NCBI RefSeq assembly: GCF_008831285.2
Contig: NC_045150.1
Span: 5,778,001 to 5,842,000 of the forward strand
Source of the DNA: Nymphaea colorata
Lineage: Eukaryota > Streptophyta > Magnoliopsida > Nymphaeales > Nymphaeaceae
DNA length: 64,000 nucleotides
Direction: 5' to 3'
Part shown: positions 49,314 to 60,249 of the stretch, one piece after another
Layout of the letters: each line of letters opens with the position of its first letter
How positions within the stretch are numbered: position 1 is the stretch's first letter
The notes under the pieces: model-generated
What the model was told of the DNA's origin: nothing
The model's input: the letters and a program-made list of their open reading frames with translations, nothing else
Database searches by the model: none
Translations under genes and position numbers: made by a program

Positions 49314-50264
49314 CCTTCTCTTAATACCATTCAGCTTCACTGTATACTTTGTTTCGGTTGGTTTCTATTAACAAAATTCTTTATGCTGACTTTGAGTTTT
49401 TGTTGCCGGTTACAGAAGATAACGAAGATAGAGGAGCCACTTATATAGTGATGGTCTTGTCATTGAGATCCCAACCATTTGCGATGATCAAATTAGGGAG
49501 GAAGGGGAGGTGGAAGAAGCAGACGAACTGTTCTTCAGAGCTGAAAATTTCATCAAAAATTTCTTTCGGCAAATGAACGAGGAGGTTAAAGAATAAAAAT
49601 GTTGTGGATGATGTGAGGTACCCTTGATGATGATATTTATGCACGATTTTTGGAGGGACTGTTCCATAGTTGTTTGAATTTTAAACAATCTTTCCTTAAA
49701 CTTTGATTCTTTGTATTTCTTTTTATTCTTCTTCTTTTTACATTCTATTAAGTAAGGGTGGGCGTCGGGCCGCCCCAGCCCGTTTGACAATAAAAAAATA
49801 ATTTTTAAATTATAAAATAAATTTTTATAATATAAAATTTATTTTTAATAATAAAATACATTTATTAAGTTAAAAAAATTAATTGTTAACGAGCCGAATC
49901 GGGCTGGAAGTGACGAAACTGCTACATTGACATGACAATCAGTCATTCGCTATTACCACTTAACTTGTTCACTTAATCAATTAAGAGCAGGAAGCATTAA
50001 CCAACGGAAATGCTGATTCGAACCGGTTCAGTCGAGGCACGGTCCCGTCTTGAGTCGTGTCCTCACCGAATCAGTTTGGCGAGACAAGTGCTCGTCCTCA
50101 AACTCCAACTCTTTATTTCCCACTCATCAAACAACCCTTAGCGAAAAAAACTTTTATAAGAAAATTTTACCTCGCAAGCTCTTTTTTTTTTTCAAAATAA
50201 GTATTTATTATATATTTTCAACCACTTTACTCATTTCTTTTTGCATGCATTCTGCTATTGAGTA

Positions 50265-50696
50265 ATGGGGAAATTGGCGGTTGGCGGGCTCCTAGACTCC
50301 AGCAAAATGGGACAATTGGCTGTTGTTGGGCTATTAGCTTGCGGCTTAAGCATGGTCGTCATGGTCCTCACCTGCTGCCGCCTCTTCAATGATGGAAAAC
50401 CCCGTGGCATATCACTTTCTCTTAATACCATTCAGCTTCACTATATACTTTGTCTCGATTGGTTTCTATTTAACAAAATTGTTTATGCTGACTTTGAATT
50501 TTTGTTGTCGTTTACAAAAGATAACGAAGATGGAGGAGCCACCTGTAGTGATGGTCTTGTCATTGAGATCCCAACCATTTGCGAGGATCAACTTAGGGTG
50601 GAAGGGGAGGTGGAAGAAGTGGACGAACTCTTCGCCAGAGCAGAGAATTTCATCAAAAAAAATTTTTGGCAAATGAACGAGGAGGTTGAAGAATAA
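50265..50696 (+). CDS. Array unit 2 small membrane protein, only intact copy (143 aa)
   Basis: One uninterrupted frame starts at ATG 50265 (MGKLAVGGLLDSSKMG). Residues ~15-40 are a hydrophobic helix (QLAVVGLLACGLSMVVMVL) followed by a Cys pair. Residues ~48-80 are hydrophobic and AT-coded, and could be read as an intron in other units. The C-terminal ~60 residues are acidic (GLVIEIPTICEDQ...GEVEEVDE) and end ELFARAENFIKKNFWQMNEE. That ending resembles the DUF761 C-terminal motif of small plant proteins. This unit has one extra base near 50469, relative to the others, that joins the two halves in frame. Function is unknown. Chance fusion of two decayed halves is the main alternative. Confidence 0.45.
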   Translation: MGKLAVGGLLDSSKMGQLAVVGLLACGLSMVVMVLTCCRLFNDGKPRGISLSLNTIQLHYILCLDWFLFNKIVYADFEFLLSFTKDNEDGGATCSDGLVIEIPTICEDQLRVEGEVEEVDELFARAENFIKKNFWQMNEEVEE

Positions 50697-51377
50697 AGAA
50701 TGTTGGGAATGATGTGAGGTTCCCTTGATGATGATATTTATAAACGATTTTTGGAGGGACTGTTACAGAGTTGTTTGAATTTGAAACAATCTTTCCTTAA
50801 ACTTTAATTCTTTGTATCTCTTCTTATTCTTCTTCTTTTTACTTTCTTTTAAGTAAGGGTGGACGTCGGGCTGGCCTGGCCTGTTTGACAACAAAAAATA
50901 TAATTTTTCAATTGTAAAATATTTTTTTATAATTTAAAATTTATTTTTAATAATAAAATACATTTATTAAATTAAAAAATAAAAAATTAATTGTTGAGAG
51001 GCCGGATCGGACAGGAAGTGACGAAACTGATACATTGACATGACAATCAGTTATTGACCATTACCACTTAACCTGTTCACTCAATCAATTAAGAGCAGGA
51101 AGCATTAGCTAAGGGAAATGCTGATTCAAACTGGTTCCGCCAAGGTACGGTCCCGTCTCGAGTCGTGTCCTTAGCCGAATCGGCTTGGCGAGGCGAGTGC
51201 TTGCCCTCAAACTCCAACTCTATATTTTCAATGCATCAAACAGCCCCTTAGCGAAAAAAAACTTTTATAAGAAAATTTTAGCTCCCAATCTCTTTTTTTT
51301 TTTTCAAAAGAAATTATTTATTATATATTTTCAACTACTTTACTTATTTCTTTTTGTATGCATTTTGTTGTTCAGTA

Positions 51378-51800
51378 ATGGGAAAATTGGCGGTTGGTGG
51401 GTTCCTAGAGAGCAGCAAAATGAGACAATTGGCAGGTGTATGGCTTTTAGCCTGCGGCTTAAGCATGGTCATTGTGGTCCTGGCCTGCTGCCGCCTTTGC
51501 AACGACAGCAAACTCCACGGCACATCACTTTCTCTTAATACCCTTCAGCTTCACTGTATACTTTGTTTGGGTTGGTTTCTATTCACAAAATTCTTTTTGC
51601 TGACTTTGACTTTTTGTTGCCGTTTACAAAAGATAACGAAGATAGAGAAGCCACCTGTAGTGATGGTCTTGTCATTGAGATCCCAACCACTTGCGATGAT
51701 CAAATTAGGGAGGAAGGGGAGGTGGAAGAAGCAGAGGAACTGTTCGCTAGAGCAGAAAATTTCATCGAAATTTTTTTTGGCAAATGAACGAGGTGGTTGA
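51378..51800 (+). pseudogene. Array unit 3 small-protein ORF, two overlapping frames
   Basis: The ATG at 51378 opens MGKLAVGGFLESSKMR and stays open to 51800, but in a frame that does not encode the acidic tail. The tail block (GLVIEIPTTCDDQ, ELFARAENFI) is open in the second frame from 51563 to 51787, where it ends early. The two halves are out of frame by one base compared with unit 2. Confidence 0.4.
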
Positions 51801-52370
51801 AGAATAAAGAATGTTGGGGATGATGCGAGGTACCCTTGATGATGACATTTATACACGATTTTTGGAGGGACTGTTACTTAGTTGTTTGAATTTTAAACAT
51901 TCTTTCGTCAAACTTTGATTCTTTGTATTTCTTCTTATTCTTCTTCTTTTTACGTTCTTATAAATAAGGGTGGGTGTGGGGCCACCCCGGCCCGTTTGGC
52001 AATAAGAAAATAATTTTTTAATTATAAGAATATTTGTTTATAATATAAAATTTATTGTTAATAATTAAATACATTTATAAATTAAAAAATAATAATAAAA
52101 ATTTAATTGTTAACGGGCCGGATCGAGCTGGAAGTGAGGAAACTGCTACATTGGCATGACAATCAGTTATTGACTATTACCACTTAACCTGTTCACTTAA
52201 TCAATTAAAAGCAGGAAGAATGAGCCAAGGGAAATGCTTATTCGAACCGGTTCAGCCAAGGCACGGTCCCGTCTCGAGTTGTGTCCTCAGTCGAATCAGC
52301 TTGGCGAGACGAGTGCTCGCCCCTCAACCACTTTACTCATGTGTTTTTGTAAGCATTCCGTTGTTCAATA

Positions 52371-52777
52371 ATGAGAAAATTGGCGGTTGGTGGGCTCCTA
52401 GACTCTAGCAAAATGGGATAATTGGCTGATGTTGAGCTATTAGCCTACGGCTTAAGCATGGTTGTCGTGTTCCTCGCTGCTGCCTCTGCAACGACGGCAA
52501 ACCCCATGGCGTATCACTTTCTCTTAATACCATTTAGCTTCACTGTATACTTTGTTTCGGTTGGTTTTTATTTACAAAATTCTTTATGTTGACTTTGACT
52601 TTTTGTTGTCATTTACAAAGGATAACGAAGATAGAGGAGCCACTTGTTGTGATGGTCTTGTCATTTAGATCCCAACCATTTGCGATGATCAAATTAGGGA
52701 GGAAGGGGAGATGGAAGAAGCGGATGAACTATTCGCCAGAGCAGAGAATTTCATCAAAAATTTCTTTTGGCAAATGA
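52371..52777 (+). pseudogene. Array unit 4 small-protein ORF, early stop
   Basis: The ATG at 52371 gives MRKLAVGGLLDSSKMG and then TAA, 16 codons in all. The downstream acidic-tail block is recognisable (ADELFARAENFIKN) up to about 52796. The upstream part of the unit is deleted. Confidence 0.45.
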
Positions 52778-53524
52778 ACGGGGAGGTTGAAGAATAAAGA
52801 ATGTTGGGGATGATGTTGGGGATGATGTGAGGTTCTCTTGATGATGATATTTATACACGATTTTTGGTGGGACTGTTACAAAGTTGCTTGAATTTTAAAC
52901 AATCTTTCCTTAAACTTTGATTATTCGTGTTTCTTCTTATTCATCTTATTTTTACGTTCTTTAAGGTGAGGGTGGGCGTCGGGCCACCCCAGCCCGTTTG
53001 AAAATAAAAAAAAATAATTTTTACATTATAAAATTATTTTTTATAATATCAAATTTATTTTTATTAATAAAATATATTTACTAAATTAAAAAATAAAAAA
53101 AATAATTGTGAACGGGCCGGATCGGGTTGGAAGTGACGAAACTGCTACATTGACATGACAATCAGTTATTGACTATTACCACTTAATCTGTTCACTTAAT
53201 CAATTAAGAGCAGAAAGCATTAGCCAAGGGAAATGCTGATTTGAACCGGTTCAGCCGAGGCACGGTCCCATCTCGAGTCATGTCCTTAGCCGAGGCACGG
53301 TCCCGTCTTGAGTTGTGTCCTCCGCCGAATCAGCTTGGCGAGACGAGTGCTCACCCTCAAACTTGAACTCTATATTTCCAATGCATCAAACAGCCCTTTA
53401 GTGAAAAAAAACTTATAATAAGAAAATTTTAGCTCGCAAGCTCTTTTTTTTCAAAAATAAGTATTTATTATGTATTTTCAAGCACTTTACTCATTTCTTT
53501 TTGTATGCATTCTGCTGTTCAGTA

Positions 53525-53955
53525 ATGGGAAAATTGGCGGTTGGTGGGCTCCTAGACTCGAGCAAAATGGGACAATTGGCTGTTGTTGCGCAATTAGCTT
53601 GTGGCTTATGCATGGTGGTCATGGTCCTCGCCTGTTGCTGCCTCTGCAACGACGGCAAACCCCACGACATATCACTTTGTCTTAATACCATTCAGCTTCA
53701 TTGTATACTTTGTTTGGGTTGGTTTCTATTAACAAAATTCTTTATGCTGACTTTGACTTTTTGTTGCAGTTTACAAAAGATAACGAAGATAGAGGAGACA
53801 CCTATAGTGATGGTCTTGTCATTGAGATCCCAACCATTTGCGATGATCAAATTAGGGAGGAAGGGGAGGTGGAAGAAGCATACAAATTGTACACCAGAGC
53901 AGAGAATTTCATAAAAAATTTATTTTGGCAAATGAACGTGGAGGTTGAAGAATAA
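53525..53955 (+). pseudogene. Array unit 5 small-protein ORF, two overlapping frames
   Basis: The ATG at 53525 opens MGKLAVGGLLDSSKMG, with the hydrophobic helix and CCCLCNDGKPH. The DUF761-like tail (GLVIEIPTICDDQ ... RAENFIKNLFWQMN) ends at 53955 in a second frame that is open from 53701. A TTGCAG lies exactly before the tail block (about 53763), so a spliced product is conceivable, but no donor gives a clean in-frame join. Confidence 0.4.
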
Positions 53956-54628
53956 AGAATGTTGGAGATGATGTGAGGTTCCCTTGATGATCATATTTAT
54001 ACACGAATTTTGGAGGGACTGTTATAGAGTTGTTTAAATTTTAAACAATCTTTCCTTAAACTTTGACTCTTTGTATTTTTTCTTATTCTTCTTCTTTTTA
54101 CGTTCTTTTAAGTAAGGGTGGGCGTCGGGTCGCCCCAACCCATTTGACAATAAAAAACAAATTTTAAATTATAAAATAAAATTTTTTGTAATATAAAATT
54201 TATTTATAATAATGAAATACATTTATTAAATTAAAAAATAATAATAAAAAAGTTAACGTGCTGCATCGGGTTGGTATTGACGAAACTGCTACATTGACAT
54301 GACAAACGAACTATGACCACTTAACCTGTTCACTTGATCAATTAAGAGCAGGAAGCATTAACCAACGGAAATGCTGATTCGCATCGGTTCAGCTGAGGCA
54401 CGGACCCGGTTCGAGTCGTGTCCTCAACCGAATAAGCTTGGTGAGACAAGTGCTCGCCCTCAAACTCCAACTCTATATTTCCAATGCATCAAACAGCCCC
54501 TTAACGAAACAAACTTTTATATGAAAATGTTAGCCCGCAGGCTCTTTTTTTTCTCAAAAATAAGTATTTATTATATATTTTCAACCATTTACTCATTTCT
54601 TTTTTGTATGCATTTCGTTGTTCAGAAA

Positions 54629-54970
54629 CGAGAAAATTGGTGGTTGTTGGGCTCTTAAACTCCTGCAAAATGAGAGAAATGGCAGTTGTTGGGCTATTAG
54701 CCCGCGGCTTAAGCGTGGTCATCATGGTCCTCGCCTGCTGCCGCCTCTGCAATGATGGCAAACCACGGCATGTCACTTTCTCTTAATACCATTCAGCTTG
54801 GTATACTTTGTTTCGGTTGGTGTCTATTGACAAAATTCTTTATGTTGACTTTGACATTTTGTTGCAGGTTACAAAAGATAACGAAGATAAAAGAGCCAGG
54901 TCTTGTCATTGAGATCATCAATTTATGGAGGAATGGGAGGTGGAAGAAGGGGACGAACTCTTCTTAGCTG
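54629..54970 (+). pseudogene. Array unit 6 small-protein ORF, start lost
   Basis: The position of the ATG is ACG (about 54629). The frame then reads RKLVVVGLLNSCKM and MAVVGLLARGLSVVIMVL up to a stop at 54786. The tail block has internal deletions and ends near 54970. It is the most degraded unit, at the array edge. Confidence 0.45.
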
Positions 54971-55249
54971 GAGGTTGAAGAAAAAGGATTGATGGGATGA
55001 TGTGATGTTCCCCTTATGATGATATTTATACACGATTTTTGAAGGGACTGTTACAAAGTTGTTTGAATTTTAAACAATCTTTTCTTAAACTTTGATTCTT
55101 TGTATTTCTTTTTATTCTTTTTCTTTTTACGTTATTTTTAGTAAGGGTGGGTGTCGGGCCGGCCCGGGCCCAACCGTTTGACAATAAAAAAACAGTTTTC
55201 AAATTATAAAATAAATTTTTTTAAATAATTATAGGGCAATGACATGATA

Positions 55250-55990
55250 TATATATGTCTTATCAAATGACACCACACCATAATAATAGCAATTTCTAGG
55301 CAGTTGTATTTGCCCAAAAACAATTTCGTATTTGGTCTGTCCCATTAATTTCAATTGTGTGATAAAATTTTGGGTTTTTATCACGTTTTTTCTTCAAATA
55401 CTTTAGCGTTTTTTACTATCTTTTCCATACCAACTACTTGCAACCTTTTGTAAGTGCTTGTACAATTGATGATGCATAAATCTCACATGCTCCATTCCAC
55501 TGGCATCATGTGTGAACACCTCTATAGCCGTTGATGGTTTTACACGAAACTCAACCATAGCATTCACTGTATTTGTTTTTACGAGTGCAAATCTTCTTCG
55601 ATGTCTTTCGAAAAATCACTTTTGAAGGAGAATGCAAGTAGAAATTGTATGCGTATTGAATGTTGCACGCATGCCACTTATTTGTATGTGGGTCAAGTTC
55701 AATAGTCATACATGCATTATTTCTTGTTATTGTCAAATTTCATTTCAACATAAGGCACAAATTCATGGTCAATATTTGGAGTTAAATTGGTTTCTTCTGC
55801 ACAAGTTTCGATTTCAGCATGTTTGTAACCGATTTGTCTATGTTAATCTCCTCATCCATATCAACTTCATTATCTAAATTAATATCTTCATCTACATTAG
55901 TTTCTCCAATTTTGTATGTCTCATCGCCCAGGGTGTTTTCTTCATCTACATTAATTTCACCATCCATGTTTGTATCTCCATCCATATTTA
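55250..55990 (-). pseudogene. FAR1-related (MULE-derived) pseudogene, N-terminal part
   Basis: On the minus strand an acidic leader (NMDGEINVDEENTLGDE, up to ~55985) is followed by PNIDHEFVPYVEMKFD. Then come TRNNACMTIELDPHTNKWHA and SPSKVIFRKTSKK, matching the FAR1 DNA-binding domain (TR.GC...KW...HNH...SPSKV). Further on, LKKKRDKNPKFYHTIEING and QIRNCFWAN, then YYYGVVSFDKTY, match the start of the MULE transposase domain. Shifts, stops and an internal deletion break the frame. The sequence stops where the tandem array begins (about 55240). FAR1-like proteins are transcription factors domesticated from Mutator-like transposases. This copy could be either a host gene or a transposon remnant. 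Confidence 0.8.
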
Positions 55991-58062
55991 TTTAGTCGTT
56001 TACATCTTCTAAATATACACCATCATTTGTGCTTACAAACATGTCTAGCTTCCTGCAACATAGAAGCACTATAGCTGCAACTGCAAAATATATTTGATGA
56101 CATTTCTGCACAAATGCATAAACAACAAATTTCTGTACTATAGCTTGCATACTGTCAACTGGTCATTCGATCGATTTAGCAACAATCTTCGGCACATTCC
56201 ATTACAAAAAGCATACAACAATAACAAATATCAAATGGTCAATGGATAAAAATAAAGCAACAATTTTCTATTCATCATTTTCACAAGCATAAAAACCTTG
56301 TATTTCTCTTTTAAGCAGAGACCAGAACAATGCACTTAAAGATGCGTAAAATTCTTTAGCTCCATGATGGAGTCTTTGTCTATGTATCTCAATTAAAAGG
56401 CAAACAGATATTCTGTATGACATACAAACCTACGAAAGAATCGTGAAAAAAAAAATGAAAGCGAAATAAACAAATCAGAAATACACATTTCACCCGTTCG
56501 ATGCTTTCGCGGTAATACACAAATATATATATATATATTGGATTGATAGAAACCAATAAATCACAGACACAGACAGAAACCAAACCCTTTAAATATGAAA
56601 ATAGTTTTTATAAATACATTAAGATGTTAATATTTTTATTTAAAATAAATTTTCTAACAAAAATTTTAACTTTATATTTAATATACATCCAAAAACATCA
56701 AATCCAAACCGTTCATCTGAAATTGAACGGTATCTTTCAACTCTCTCCCCGTCCCTTTGGCTTTCAAATCCCTCGTCAATTCTAACCAGCAAGAAGTCAA
56801 AAGGCTTGAAAAAAAATTAGGGGCCACGTGAACTTCTTCCTCTTCGTTTCACATCGCCGTCATATGGCCTCGTTTCGTTCACATCTCCTCAAGGGCGGGG
56901 AGACAAGACATGGAAAAATGATGCAAGGCACCCTTTCCTATACTTAAATGATCAAAGAATATATCAACATTCATCTCAGCTTCTCCAGACGTGCCATTAC
57001 TTCTTCCTTGAAAAATGGATTGGTTGCTTCTTCGCTTTAACATTGTGAAACTCGAACGCCGAAGATCGGAATACCGCTCTCTCCCTGAATCAGGGGCCCG
57101 GTTTCTGTTCAACCAACCGGTTATCCGGTAACTTGGGGTTTCCGTAGGTCGCCATAAGTAGATATCTGAGCTATGGACGGTTTCCCTCTGTGTAGGCCAG
57201 ACTTTTGGTAGATCACTGTAGATTTGATTTGTCTAGGATGTCACAACCATAGCTCCTCCGAGAGGGATAGCTCAAATTGGCTGTACGTTTAAAGTTGGAT
57301 TCCGAGAGGTTTATGTTTTTTTTTTAATGAAAAAGTCTTACCACCTCATACCAACTCAGCAACAGTAAAACGCGGTAGGAACAGTAAAAACCAGACCGCA
57401 TCTGAACCGGCCGTCGGAACCCGTGAAGACGACAGATCGTGAAGAAATGAGCGCAACTGGCCACCGGTTTCGCCGGCGGATGCGGGACCGACATCACCGC
57501 TTTCCCGCCAACGCTTGTGGACGAATCGTATATTCCTTCCTGGCCTCCGCCGGCGCAGCACCCTCGGGAAACCGCCAGAATTTCGATTTGCCGGCCGACG
57601 GCGGTACGCCTGGAAAGCGAAGCGACGATTCATTAATTTCCTTCCCGAGCATTGCTTCACCTTATGTTACAGAAAGAGACTCACGGCACAAAATATTTAT
57701 TTTCTATTCCCCCCGTAAGTGCCGGCAAATTGACCACACGGGCCTGCTTTTGAAACACCAAAGAAGGCGCGAAGTTCCCAATTTTCTAACCTCACAATAT
57801 AATATTCTTTTAAGGTCAGAATTCATTAAATAAAGGCCCCGTCATCTTTGCAGGCGTGTGGGGGTGCCGTAAATTTTGTAATTTGGCTGCATTTAGAAAT
57901 TAGAACGGCCTTTTGCCTATGATGCGCCGGGATGATGATCAGACCTCATTCTGTCTGGAATTACTGTGTTCTCTTCCAAAAGAAACTTTTGGGACCCTCG
58001 GTCGAAGCGCTCCGCCATAAAATAAGAAAGAGAGAACAAGGGGAGCATTAATTTTCCCTCCA
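55991..58062. other. Intergenic, nothing recognised
   Basis: AT-rich to about 56800. G+C-rich at 57350-57720, with overlapping ORFs on both strands (136 codons plus, 104 codons minus) that match no family I know. No mobile-element ends were recognised. Confidence 0.45.
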
Positions 58063-58101
58063 AAACCCTAGCCATTCCAAAATCTCTCTCTCTCTCTCTC
58101 A
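58063..58101 (+). promoter_or_regulatory. Telo-box and CT leader upstream of the 223-aa gene
   Basis: AAACCCTA at 58063-58070 is the plant telo-box, common near transcription starts of growth-related genes. A (CT)n tract of about 18 bp at 58084-58101 fits a plant 5' leader. Both lie 35-70 bp before the ATG at 58134. Confidence 0.4.
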
Positions 58102-58133
58102 CAGGCAGGCTAGTGTCATAGTGTGGGAGGGCA

Positions 58134-60021
58134 ATGGCGGGTTCGCCTGCTCGCCTGGAAAACAGGCTCTCGCTGCTGTCGGGTCCAGTGGTGGACGGAA
58201 TCTGCCGTTCGGACCGCTGCTCGCACCCCAGATTGGAATCTGATCAGTTGGCTTCCGACCTCATCTCCTCCATGGAAGCGCTTGCCCACCAACTTGTCTT
58301 CTCTATCCTGGAAGAGAACCACCACCAGACCATCGATAACCCCACGACCCACCTCACTAACTTTCCAGAGGTAGAAATTATAAAATTCCACTTCAACTAG
58401 GCCCGTCTCCTCTGCTCTTTTTCCCTTCTCTGTACTAATTTCTCTCTTCTGCTCTGGTCAGGTTAATTACCGGAGGAGCATTCAAGGGTACCCATGGTGC
58501 CCCTACCAGGATTTTCGAGTAACAAAACCGGTTCAAAACGTCTCGAAGCCGGCTCTTTCGTCGGCTCGCTTGCTGGTCAGACCGGGACATCTTCAGCTCA
58601 AAGTGAACGTGAGTGTGCGCCCTCCTCCTGTCCCTAATTTCTTGTGCGGCTGTTTTTTATAGACTTCGTTTTCGACATCGAATGGGTGTTGTTTTGGTGG
58701 TGCAGGGGCTCGTGTCGCCGAGACTCGGGAACCAGAGCCGGGGGCTGCCGTTCCGGGTGGTGGGTTCGGGGGCGAGCGGTTTCATCCGAGAATCGGGAGG
58801 CACGGGTGTTTTCTTACCCCGCGTCGTTCGCAGTGCGGAAGCTTTCTGCAATTGGAAGCCGAGTAAGCCGCTTCTCTGTAAATGGATGTTTTGTTTCTTT
58901 TGGTCTCTGCCTCATCTTCTTCGATCTTTTCAGTGTCTTCTACTTCTAGTATTTTTGATGGCGGCTTCTCTTTGGAATTTGTCTCCAGACAGACGAAGCC
59001 ATTTTCTCTTCTTCTTGTCAAGCAATAAAATTGCAATGCCGATAAAGTTTTACATGCTTAAGCGAATGGCGGACATGTTTTTGCATATAGTACAGGAAAT
59101 TGAAAAAAGTGGACGTTTTCATTAGGAAAGATTAGATACTTCAGTGCAGGAAGTTTTTGAAAGTGTGGAAGTTGACAGAGAACCCATTTGAGACAAAAAA
59201 TTTACTCCAGTGTTGTTTAACTCATCTGACATTAGAAATTTACTTGTATGTTTAAAATAATCGTACTGAGCAAGATGCTCTTTTAATTTAATTAATGGTG
59301 CAATGTTCTTTTAACAGCATTGAAATTTTTGTACTTTAGTTTTACATGCTTAAGCGAATGGCGGGCATGTTTGTGCATATAGTACAGGAAATTGAAAAAA
59401 GTGGACGTTTTCATTAGGAAAGATTAGATGCTTCATTGCAGGAAGTTTTTGAAAGTATGGAAGTTGGCAGAGAACCCATTTGAGACAAAAAAAAATTACT
59501 CCAGTGTTGTTTAACTCATCTGACACTAGAGGTTTACTTGTATGTTTAAAATAATCGTACTGAGCAAGATGCTCTTTTAATTTAATTAATGGTGCAATGT
59601 TCTACAGCATTGAAATTTTTGTACCTTACTTTTTACTGTCACCATCCTGATTCTGCTCTCGAAAATTTTCGTCCGTTATCAAAATTTGAAGGAATTTCAG
59701 TATTTGTCCTGGCAATAGTTAGGGAGAAATAAGTTAGCGACTGAAAAGTAACTAATGTTTATGATTATATGGGGACCTGAAGATGCCCTTTTAACCAGAG
59801 ACTGGAAATCCCACGCTCACCAAAGCACCCTGGGAAACTGACAGCCATTTTGATCCATTTTTTACTCTCTTTTTTGGTTTTATTGCTCAGACATTCAAGG
59901 GCGGCTTCCTTCAGCACAGGGAGGAGGAGAAATGGGGAGACATGTTGGCCCACACAGTCCCCAGAGACCGCGGGAACTCTTGTCCCCTGATGTCGCCCTG
60001 CCCGCTGAGTGGACCTATTGA
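58134..60021 (+). CDS. Plant-specific protein of unknown function (GTGVFLPR/EWTY type), 4 exons
   Basis: Exons are 58134-58370, 58462-58608, 58706-58862 and 59891-60021, all with GT-AG introns and consistent phases, coding 223 aa. Exon 1 begins MAGSPARLENRLSLLSGP with a helical segment (MEALAHQLVFSILEEN). Exon 2 has NYRRSIQGYPWCPYQDF. Exon 3 has RLGNQSRGLPFRVVGSGAS and GGTGVFLPRV. Exon 4 ends PRELLSPDVALPAEWTY. The T/S-GTGVFLPR motif and the terminal EWTY recur in small uncharacterised land-plant proteins, by my recollection. The phase-1 junction of exon 3 to exon 4 is clean, and the resulting C-terminus supports it. Intron 3 is ~1 kb and contains a 293-bp tandem duplication. No enzymatic domain was seen. 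Confidence 0.82.
59045..59628. repeat. Two-copy 293-bp tandem duplication in intron 3
   Basis: 'agttttacatgcttaagcg' starts at 59045 and 59338. The two copies are nearly identical up to 'attgaaatttttgtac', with few substitutions and one small indel near 59610. It is therefore recent. Confidence 0.93.
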
Positions 60022-60186
60022 TTTCTAGCTTTCTTGCTGGGCATGATGGAGACTTGGGAGTTTAGTTTCTTCTGTTTTTCTTTTCTTTTTCCTGAAAGCA
60101 GAGCAAGAAAGAGGTAAATTTTGAAGGATAGAAGAGATAACGATGCCGGTTTTTTGCTGTATGCCTGTAGAAAGGAAAAGCTCTTC

Positions 60187-60210
60187 TGCTGCTGCTGCTG
60201 CTGCTGCTCT
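60187..60210. repeat. (CTG)n tract in the probable 3' UTR
   Basis: About seven CTG/TGC units lie ~165 bp after the stop of the 223-aa gene. Confidence 0.85.
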
Positions 60211-60249
60211 GTTTAGCCTTTTGAGTGATGTTATTATGTACATAGTATC

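Larger units (their letters stand above)
48831..55240 (+). repeat. Head-to-tail array of six ~1.0-1.1 kb units with a small ORF
   Basis: Units start at the motif (g)ctacattg(g/a)catga: about 48831, 49921, 51029, 52145, 53144 and 54288. Each has, in order, 'caattaagagcaggaag', 'ggtcccgtctcgagt', a TATATTT box, the ATG of a small ORF, a second coding-like block, 'ttggagggactgtta', a 'gtaagggtgggcgtcggg' segment and an AT-rich tail ending in 'gaagtgacgaaact'. Unit 4 lacks ~130 bp before the ORF; unit 5 repeats 'ggcacggtccc'. The last unit fades out near 55240. The GGGTGGGCGTCGGG segment resembles the G+C-rich end of plant hAT-like MITEs, so one may have been trapped in the founder unit. Confidence 0.9.

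Noticed and set aside
55782..55985. Asp/Glu-rich 67-codon ORF as a separate acidic protein
   Set aside because: It is continuous with FAR1-domain homology downstream on the same strand and is best read as the acidic leader of that pseudogene.
57346..57833. Overlapping 136- and 104-codon ORFs in G+C-rich DNA
   Set aside because: Both strands are open because of base composition. No recognisable domain, splice context or repeat ends, so not called as genes.
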